Both the position numbers and the translations under genes were made by a program. Positions 58,677 to 64,000 of a DNA stretch of 64,000 nt are shown in pieces; the stretch's first letter is position 1, and every line of letters starts with the position of its first letter. This stretch comes from Sinomonas sp. R1AF57 (GTDB taxonomy: Bacteria; Actinomycetota; Actinomycetes; Actinomycetales; Micrococcaceae). The notes below the pieces were generated by a model. The model was given only the letters and a program-made list of their open reading frames with translations. It was not told where the DNA came from and did no database searches. Location of the stretch: contig NZ_CP022463.1 of assembly GCF_002224485.1 (NCBI RefSeq), forward strand, positions 684,119 to 748,118, written 5' to 3'.

Positions 58677-59161
58677 CAGTGGGTGTGCTCCGCGTGGCGG
58701 AACGGGACGGGCATGACCCGCTCCTGCCGCTGGTAGGGCACGCTGTGGTGGTCGAGGTAGTCCTGGACCGTGTGGTCGTACTGGACCACCATCACGGCCG
58801 CCCCGTCCTCCGAGCCCTCGTCGAAGAACTGCGCCTGGAGGTGCCGGTTGCCCAGCGCATGGGCCGTCACCCCCATCTCGTGGACCGACCGCGGTGCGAT
58901 CACGAGCACGTCCGTGGCCTCGACCGAGACGACGACGAGCCCGGCGTCGTCGCGGACGAGAATGTCCCCGTCGCGCAGGTCGCCCTCAGGCCCGGGAGCG
59001 GCCTCGAGCCTCAGCCCGATCTCCCGCCCGTGGTCGGTAGTCACCCGCTGGATGCGCTTGACGAGGGCGGCGCTGGGCAGCACCACCTTCTCCACGTGCA
59101 GCCCGGCAAGCTCTTCGTCCGTGAGCTCGGAGACGTTGCCTGCAACGGCTTCGACGATCAT
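58676..59161 (-). CDS. ureE: Urease nickel metallochaperone UreE
   Basis: A 161-residue UreE. The N-terminal peptide-binding domain includes VEKVVLPSAALVKRIQRVTT and GREIGLRLEAAPGPEGDLRD; the C-terminal metal domain includes MGVTAHALGNRHLQAQFFDE (about 95-114), with the conserved His. The tail has only a short RHAEHTH, not the long His stretch of Klebsiella UreE, so nickel storage capacity is probably modest. ATG 59161 lies 24 bp after ureC. Confidence 0.94.
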   Translation of the reverse strand: MIVEAVAGNVSELTDEELAGLHVEKVVLPSAALVKRIQRVTTDHGREIGLRLEAAPGPEGDLRDGDILVRDDAGLVVVSVEATDVLVIAPRSVHEMGVTAHALGNRHLQAQFFDEGSEDGAAVMVVQYDHTVQDYLDHHSVPYQRQERVMPVPFRHAEHTH

Positions 59162-59185
59162 TGGATGCCTGTCCTTCCGTCAGCC

Positions 59186-60913
59186 TCAGAAGAGGAAGTA
59201 GCGCTGGGCCATGGGCAGGACGTCGACCGGGTCGCAGGTGGCCCTCTCGCCGTCGACGCGGACCTCGTACGTCTCGGGGTCGACGTCGATCTGCGGCGTC
59301 TCGCCGTTGAACTTCAAGTCGGACTTGCGCAGGGTGCGGATCCCGCGGACCGGCCGGACGTGCTTGCGCAGGCCGAGCGCCTCCGGGACCCCGGCGTCGA
59401 CCGCTGCCTGGGACATGAACGTGATCGAGGAGGCGTGCACGGCGCTGCCGAGGGCGCCGAAGGAGCCGCGCATCGTCTGCGGCTGCGGTGTGGGGATCGA
59501 CCCGTTCGAGTCCCCCATGAGCGAGGTCACGACCTGGCCGCCCTTGAGGACCGCGTACGGCTTGACGCCGAAGAACGCGGGTTCCCACAGCACGAGGTCC
59601 GCGACCTTGCCCACCTCGATGCTCCCGATGTACTCGGCCACCCCGTGTGCGAGAGCGGGGTTGATCGTGTACTTCGAGACGTAGCGCTTGAGCCGGAAGT
59701 TGTCCCCCCGCTCGGTGTCGCCCTCGAGCTTGCCCCGCTGCTTCTTCATCTTGTCGGCGACCTGCCAGGTCCGCAGGACCACCTCGCCGACGCGCCCCAT
59801 CGCCTGCGAGTCGGAGCTGGTGATGGAGAAGACGCCCATGTCCTGGAGCACGTCCTCGGCCGCGATTGTCTCCGGCCGGATGCGTGAGTCGGCGAACGCG
59901 ACGTCCTCGGGGATGTCCGGGTTGAGGTGGTGGCACACCATGAGCATGTCGAGGTGTTCTTCTTCGGTGTTCTTCGTATAGGGCAGGGTCGGGTTTGTCG
60001 AGGCCGGCAGGACGTTCGGGAGCCCCGCGATCTTGATGATGTCGGGCGCGTGGCCGCCGCCGGCGCCCTCCGTGTGGTACGTGTGGATCACCCGGCCGGC
60101 GATCGCCGCGATGGTGTCCTCGACGAAGCCGCCCTCGTTCAGGGTGTCGGTGTGGATTGCCACCTGGACGTCGTAGTGGTCTGCCACCCGCAGGGAGTTG
60201 TCGATCGAGGAGTGGGTCGCACCCCAGTCCTCGTGGACCTTGAGCCCGATCGCGCCAGCCTTGATCTGCTCCGCCAGGGGCTCGACCGAGCTCGCGTGCC
60301 CCTTGCCGAGGAAGCCGATGTTCAGCGGGACGTCCTCGACCGCCTTGAGCATGTTCGCGAGGTTCCAGGGGCCGGGGGTGATCGTCGTGGCCTTCGTGCC
60401 CTCGGCCGGCCCCGTGCCCCCGCCGATCAGGGTAGTGACCCCGGAGTTGAGGGCTGTCGGGAACTGGTCCGGGCTGATGAAGTGGACGTGCGTGTCTATC
60501 CCGCCGGCGGTGACGATTCGGCCCTCGCCGGAGATCACCTCGGTGCTCGGGCCGATCACGATGGTGACGCCGTCCATGATGTTGGGGTTGCCGGCCTTGC
60601 CGATCGCGAGGATGCGCCCGTCGCGCAGCCCGATGTCCGCCTTGTAGATGCCGGTGTAGTCCAGGACGATCACGCTCGTGATCACAGTGTCGGCCACGGA
60701 CAGGTCTCCCGGAGCGCCGTCCCGGACCGTGTTGCCGTCCTGCCCCATGCCGTCGCGGATGACCTTGCCTCCGCCGAACACGACCTCGTCGCCGTGGACG
60801 GTGCGGTCCTCCTCGATCTCCAGGAACAGATCCGTGTCGGCCAGCCGGACGCAGTCTCCCGTCGTGGGGCCGTAGAGGTCCGAGTACTGCCGCCTGCTCA
60901 TGTCAAAGCTCAT
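59186..60913 (-). CDS. ureC: Urease alpha (catalytic) subunit UreC
   Basis: A 575-residue catalytic subunit with all active-site residues at a constant offset of eight from Klebsiella UreC. His142 and His144 (THVHFISPD), carbamylated Lys225 (GLKVHEDWG), His in [10 protein letters not shown] (about 254), His in [12 protein letters not shown] (about 280), flap Cys in MVCHHLN (about 327) and Asp in [10 protein letters not shown] (about 368). It hydrolyses urea to ammonia and carbamate with two nickel ions. The 45-bp gap from ureB is the longest between the structural genes. Length is slightly above the usual 567. Confidence 0.98.
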   Translation of the reverse strand: MSFDMSRRQYSDLYGPTTGDCVRLADTDLFLEIEEDRTVHGDEVVFGGGKVIRDGMGQDGNTVRDGAPGDLSVADTVITSVIVLDYTGIYKADIGLRDGRILAIGKAGNPNIMDGVTIVIGPSTEVISGEGRIVTAGGIDTHVHFISPDQFPTALNSGVTTLIGGGTGPAEGTKATTITPGPWNLANMLKAVEDVPLNIGFLGKGHASSVEPLAEQIKAGAIGLKVHEDWGATHSSIDNSLRVADHYDVQVAIHTDTLNEGGFVEDTIAAIAGRVIHTYHTEGAGGGHAPDIIKIAGLPNVLPASTNPTLPYTKNTEEEHLDMLMVCHHLNPDIPEDVAFADSRIRPETIAAEDVLQDMGVFSITSSDSQAMGRVGEVVLRTWQVADKMKKQRGKLEGDTERGDNFRLKRYVSKYTINPALAHGVAEYIGSIEVGKVADLVLWEPAFFGVKPYAVLKGGQVVTSLMGDSNGSIPTPQPQTMRGSFGALGSAVHASSITFMSQAAVDAGVPEALGLRKHVRPVRGIRTLRKSDLKFNGETPQIDVDPETYEVRVDGERATCDPVDVLPMAQRYFLF

Positions 60914-60958
60914 GGTGTTCCTCCCGTGGTGAAGGGTCCGGACGCACTGGTGGGACGC

Positions 60959-61267
60959 TCAGTCCAGGTGGCCATTGACGGCGTTGTCGAAGCCGTAGAC
61001 GGCGCGGGCGCCGGCCATGGCGACGAGCCGGACGGTCTTGCGGTCGCCGGGCTCGAAGCGGACGGCCGTGCCTGCCGGGATGTCGAGGTGGAAGCCGCGG
61101 GTCGGGCCGCGGTCGAACTCGAGGGCATTGTTGGTCTCGAAGAAGTGGAAGTGCGAGCCGACCTGGATGGGCCGGTCGCCGGTGTTGGTGACCTCGACCT
61201 CGACGGTCTCGCGGCCTTCGTTGCACGTCACCGGCGTGTCGCTGAGGATGTACTCCCCGGGGATCAT
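60959..61267 (-). CDS. ureB: Urease beta subunit UreB
   Basis: A 102-residue beta subunit: [50 protein letters not shown] and the [13 protein letters not shown] end. Length is normal for a separate beta subunit (about 101-105), so urease here is the three-subunit type rather than the fused Helicobacter form. ATG 61267 lies 10 bp after ureA with GGAGGAGCGCC before it. Confidence 0.97.
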   Translation of the reverse strand: MIPGEYILSDTPVTCNEGRETVEVEVTNTGDRPIQVGSHFHFFETNNALEFDRGPTRGFHLDIPAGTAVRFEPGDRKTVRLVAMAGARAVYGFDNAVNGHLD

Positions 61268-61277
61268 GGCGCTCCTC

Positions 61278-61580
61278 CTAGCGGATCGGGTGGTGGACGG
61301 TGACGAGCTTCGTCCCGTCGGGGAACGTGGCCTCGACCTGGACGTCGGAGATCATCTCGGGGACGCCTTCCATGACGTCGTCCCTCGTCAGCAGGGTGGC
61401 CCCGTAGCTCATGAGGTCGGGCACCGTCCGCCCGTCGCGTGCGCCCTCGATCAGTTCGTAGGTGATGATGGCGACCGCCTCCGGGAAGTTGAGCTTGAGG
61501 CCCCGGGCCTGTCTGCGCCGCGCCAGATCCGCGGCGACCACGATCTGCAGCTTCTCCTGCTCGCGGGGGGTGAGGTGCAT
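61278..61580 (-). CDS. ureA: Urease gamma subunit UreA
   Basis: A 100-residue gamma subunit: [60 protein letters not shown] and [11 protein letters not shown], matching the family over its full length. It is the first gene of the urease operon (ureA-B-C-E-F-G-D-nickel transporter-urea transporter, about 7.1 kb). ATG 61580 follows AAGGAGTTCGCTG. Expression should start from the region 61581-62027; a possible promoter is at 61696-61723. Confidence 0.97.
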   Translation of the reverse strand: MHLTPREQEKLQIVVAADLARRRQARGLKLNFPEAVAIITYELIEGARDGRTVPDLMSYGATLLTRDDVMEGVPEMISDVQVEATFPDGTKLVTVHHPIR

Positions 61581-61695
61581 CAGCGAACTCCTTGATCGGC
61601 GTTGCGTGGGCCCCTTCACGATAGACCTCGCCCGGACGGGTGCACCCTGGGGCGGACGGACTCCCATGAAAATCCCAGCAAGCGCCGTAACCGCG

Positions 61696-61723
61696 ATTAA
61701 ACACACGGGACACCCCGGCGCAA
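61696..61723 (-). promoter_or_regulatory. Candidate urease promoter
   Basis: On the minus strand TTGCGC (61723-61718) and TTTAAT (61701-61696) are 16 bp apart, in the only A+T-rich part of the 447-bp gap 61581-62027. Transcription would begin about 108 nt before ureA. The rest of the gap is G+C-rich, has one GGTCACCCC motif (61922-61930) and a copy of the inverted 12-mer (61960-61971), and no evident gene. I could not confirm a GlnR or AmtR box. Confidence 0.4.
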
Positions 61724-62027
61724 GCTGCCCTCCGTACGCTGGAGCCATCGGTTCGGACGGGACGGCCAGGCAGCAGCGCACTGGGTCCCAGAGCACAACT
61801 GAGCACAGCACAGGCCAGCCGCGGGGCTGGCGCCGGCGGGGCACGGAGCGTCCCGGGCGGTTCCCCGCGGCCACCGGCGTCGGGCGGAGAGGCACCGCCC
61901 GGCACTGCGCCCCGCCCCGGGAGGTCACCCCGGCGGCGGGGCGCCACCTTGCCGCCGCGCGCCGTCGTGCGCCCCGCGCGGTCCTGCCTGTCCCGGCCCC
62001 CGGGATCGGCTGTGGTAGACCGGTGGG

Positions 62028-62561
62028 GTGAGCAGTGAGAGCGCGGCGCGGCCCGCGGGCGGCGGGGACGCGACGACGCACGACGGCGGCGAGCGGCTCC
62101 GCGTCACGGTCCCCATGCGCTGGGGCGACATGGACGCGTACGGGCACATCAACAATGTCGAGATCATCCGCATGCTCGAGGAGGCCCGCATCGCCGCCTT
62201 CGGCCCTCCCGGGGGCACAGGTGCCGCCGGGGTGGAGCCCCTCGTGCCGCTCTTCTCCGCGGTGCCGGACGGGACGCTCGCGCTCGTCGTCGAGCACCGC
62301 GTCCGGTACCTCAGGCCCCTCGACTACCGCAACGTCCCGGCCGAGGTCGACGTGTGGGTCAGCGGGCTCAAGGCGGCCGCCCTCACTCTCGACTACGTGG
62401 TGCGCGACCCTGTCGACGGCCACGAGTGCGTGCGCGCGACGACGCAGCTCGCCTTCGTCGAGGAGTCCTCGGGGCGCCTCATGCGGCTCACCACGGACCA
62501 GCGGGAGCGGCTGGCTCCGTACGTCGGCACGGGAATCTTCGCCGCCGGCACGCGGAATTGA
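62028..62561 (+). CDS. Acyl-CoA thioesterase (4HBT hot-dog fold)
   Basis: A 177-residue hot-dog protein. [20 protein letters not shown] (about 29-48) contains the catalytic-Asp motif of 4-hydroxybenzoyl-CoA thioesterase-like enzymes, followed by [10 protein letters not shown] and [20 protein letters not shown]. It probably hydrolyses an acyl-CoA; the chain type is unknown. The first ~25 residues are a disordered Gly/Ala stretch, so GTG 62028 could be replaced by a later start near ATG 62115; GGTGGGG is the only Shine-Dalgarno-like sequence. Copies of the 12-mer lie before and inside the start region (61960, 62077). Confidence 0.85.
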   Translation: MSSESAARPAGGGDATTHDGGERLRVTVPMRWGDMDAYGHINNVEIIRMLEEARIAAFGPPGGTGAAGVEPLVPLFSAVPDGTLALVVEHRVRYLRPLDYRNVPAEVDVWVSGLKAAALTLDYVVRDPVDGHECVRATTQLAFVEESSGRLMRLTTDQRERLAPYVGTGIFAAGTRN

Positions 62562-62648
62562 CGCTGCGGAGTGGGATACTCGGCTCATGCGCCCGGTCGT
62601 CTCGGCGAGGGGCCGGGAGGGGGCGCATCAAGCAATAGGGGGGAACCT

Positions 62649-63440
62649 ATGAGCACCACACCGCAGCAGCCTGCCCAGCCGCAGGGCCAGCCGCCTGTCC
62701 AGGGCCAGCAGCCCGACTATGCGAAGCCGCAGACGTACGGCCAGCCGCAGCATGGCGCTCCCGGCTATGGCCAGCCCGGTCAGGCGCAGGGCTACGGCCA
62801 GCCTCAGGGCTACGGCCAGGGGCAGGGCTACGGCCAGCCCGGCGCGGCCTACGGCGCTCCGGGACCGCAGCCCAGCAAGGCCCTCGCAATCGTCGCCCTC
62901 GTGCTCGGCGGCGTGGCCTTCCTGACCTGCTGGATCCCGTTCGTCAACGGGCTGGCGATCGCCCTCGGCATCGCCGGCGCAGTCTGCGGCCTCATCGCCC
63001 TCATCCGGAAGCAGGCCGGCAAGCCGCTCGCCATCACAGGACTCGCCCTCTCTGTCGTGGCGGTCATCATCTCGGTGGTGGTCAACATGATCGTCATCGC
63101 CGCGGCAACATCGGCGTCCGACGAGCTGCGCAAGTTCTCCGAGACCTACTCGGCCCAGGCGAGTGCGCAGCACAGCGTCCAGTACAAGGTCACGACGACC
63201 GGCAAGGCCACCGTGACCTACATCGACAGCAACGGGAGCAGCAACGAGGAGGTCACGGCGAACTGGAACAAGGACTTCGCTGAGACGGGCTACGTCATCG
63301 GCTCCCTGTCCGTGATGAGCGACGCCGGGGACGCGTCGACCCACGTGAGCTGCGAGATCATCATCGACGGCAAGAGCGTGTCGAAGAAGACGGGCACGGG
63401 CGCGTACGCGAACGCCTCCTGCTCCGGTTCGTCCAACTGA
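62649..63440 (+). CDS. DUF4190/MmpS-like membrane protein
   Basis: A 263-residue protein in three parts. Residues 1-78 are a Gln/Pro/Gly/Tyr-rich cytoplasmic region with YGQPQ-type repeats; residues about 80-160 hold two membrane helices ([40 protein letters not shown]), the DUF4190 layout; the C-terminal outside domain ([37 protein letters not shown]) resembles the MmpS-like secreted domain. Such proteins are common and poorly characterised in Actinobacteria; a cell-envelope role is likely. ATG 62649 has a GGGGGGAA-type Shine-Dalgarno sequence. A strong hairpin follows. Confidence 0.85.
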   Translation: MSTTPQQPAQPQGQPPVQGQQPDYAKPQTYGQPQHGAPGYGQPGQAQGYGQPQGYGQGQGYGQPGAAYGAPGPQPSKALAIVALVLGGVAFLTCWIPFVNGLAIALGIAGAVCGLIALIRKQAGKPLAITGLALSVVAVIISVVVNMIVIAAATSASDELRKFSETYSAQASAQHSVQYKVTTTGKATVTYIDSNGSSNEEVTANWNKDFAETGYVIGSLSVMSDAGDASTHVSCEIIIDGKSVSKKTGTGAYANASCSGSSN

Positions 63441-63455
63441 CGCGCGGCTGAGCCA

Positions 63456-63497
63456 CGCCTGCGGGGCACGGGAAGGGGTTCCCGTGCCCCGCAGGCG
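63456..63497. terminator. Perfect 19-bp stem terminator
   Basis: The arm 63456-63474 (CGCCTGCGGGGCACGGGAA) pairs perfectly with 63479-63497 over a GGGG loop. It lies between the convergent MmpS-like and helicase genes and can serve both strands. Confidence 0.85.
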
Positions 63498-63521
63498 TCT
63501 CCAGGTCGGGGCCGTCAGGCG

Positions 63522-64000
63522 TCAGGCGCCGCTGCAGAGTCCGATGAACGCCCCCAGCTCCTCGAGCGCCGCCGTCCGTCGGGGGAGCGCCGCCGTGAGC
63601 TGCGGCGAGCGCACGATGACGGCCCGCCACTTCGCACGCGAGACCGCCACGTTGACTCGGTTGCGGTTGAGCAGGAAGTCCAGGCCCCGCGGCGCCTCGC
63701 GGGGGGACGAGCAGGCCATGGAAACGATCACGACGACGGCCTCCTGCCCCTGGAACCTGTCGACCGTGCCCACCCTGACGTCTCCGGCGCCGGCAGCTGC
63801 GAGCCGCTCCCGGATCAGGTTGACCTGCGCGTTGTACGGGGCGACGACGAGGACGTCGGCGTCCGTCAGGGCCCGGGAGCCCGACTCGTCGTGCCAGACG
63901 AGGCCCACGTGGGCGAGGACCTGGCGGACCGCCTCCTCGGCCTCCTCGATGGAGCACGTCGCATTGCCCGCGTGGTCGACCATGACCGTCTCTACTCCCG
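63522..64000 (-). CDS. Superfamily I helicase, C-terminal part
   Basis: The last ~158 residues of a DNA2/NAM7-type helicase (AAA_12 domain), often fused to a RecB-like nuclease in Actinobacteria. Visible motifs: DVLVVAPYNAQVNLIRERL (helicase motif V region), RVGTVDRFQGQEAVVVIVSM (motif Va/Q-rich) and NRNRVNVAVSRAKWRAVIV (motif VI with the arginine finger). The frame is open to the window edge (GVETVMVDHAGN), so the start lies beyond 64000. The role is probably DNA repair or recombination, or RNA-DNA processing. Confidence 0.88.
   Translation of the reverse strand, partial: GVETVMVDHAGNATCSIEEAEEAVRQVLAHVGLVWHDESGSRALTDADVLVVAPYNAQVNLIRERLAAAGAGDVRVGTVDRFQGQEAVVVIVSMACSSPREAPRGLDFLLNRNRVNVAVSRAKWRAVIVRSPQLTAALPRRTAALEELGAFIGLCSGA

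Noticed and set aside
3390-62088. CGCACGACGGCG as a KOPS-like polar segregation motif
   Set aside because: Orientations are mixed (9 plus, 6 minus), unlike the strong strand bias of FtsK-orienting sequences, although a 64-kb window cannot fully exclude it.

Overview
This is a high-G+C actinobacterial chromosome segment (roughly 70% G+C by eye, with abundant GTG starts and 4-base ATGA/GTGA gene overlaps). Protein content and gene style fit the Micrococcaceae (Arthrobacter or Sinomonas-like). That placement is inference; there is no rRNA or phylogenetic marker here. I saw no tRNA, insertion sequence, phage gene or cas gene.

Region A (1-19727) is a cyclitol/sugar catabolic region. It holds the tail of methylmalonate-semialdehyde dehydrogenase, an IolE-like dehydratase, an IolG-type inositol dehydrogenase, a second TIM-barrel gene interrupted by an in-frame TAA, iolB, a GntR regulator and a ribose-type ABC importer. 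Downstream come three LacI genes, each divergent from a Gfo/Idh/MocA oxidoreductase, two of which are followed by a TIM-barrel isomerase gene. Each divergent region carries a perfect palindrome. The cores are shared: GGAGCGCTCC is at the ABC importer and the first module, and GGAACGTTCC is at the third module and at a truncated oxidoreductase remnant. A second motif (TTGAYAGGACAAA) recurs at four of these promoters and may be the GntR site. A HhH-GPD DNA-repair-type gene and a monomeric sarcosine oxidase-type gene sit between modules 2 and 3.

Region B (19728-37850) is mixed metabolism and transport: a LOG/TIGR00730-type protein, an MHS-family transporter with an MBL-fold hydrolase opposite a LysR gene, an amino-acid ABC importer without an ATPase gene, a VIT1/CCC1 metal transporter with a rubrerythrin-like N-terminus, an XRE-cupin regulator, a methyltransferase, a large APC permease, an agmatinase-family ureohydrolase translationally coupled to a ThDP-dependent decarboxylase (possible arginine transaminase route), and a MarR/DHA2 efflux pair.

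Region C (38014-54435) starts with a heterodimeric ABC exporter. It continues with a minus-strand oxidative catabolic region: a P450, its FAD reductase and [2Fe-2S] ferredoxin; a tightly coupled seven-gene operon (FAD dehydrogenase, Dabb protein, MFS, second FAD dehydrogenase, two SDRs, IclR); and a second IclR gene. Two TTCC/GGAA palindromes sit in its intergenic regions.

Region D (54470-61580) is a complete urease operon, ureABCEFGD, continuing into a NiCoT nickel transporter and a urea transporter. The window ends with a hot-dog thioesterase, a DUF4190/MmpS-like membrane protein and the C-terminus of a superfamily I helicase.

The least expected signals are in the non-coding DNA: a family of 31-bp periodic arrays with core GTACCCGAAAC at four places, 21- and 22-bp tandem arrays, a two-copy long-hairpin family, several very long perfect hairpins, and a 12-mer, CGCACGACGGCG, found 15 times across coding and intergenic DNA.
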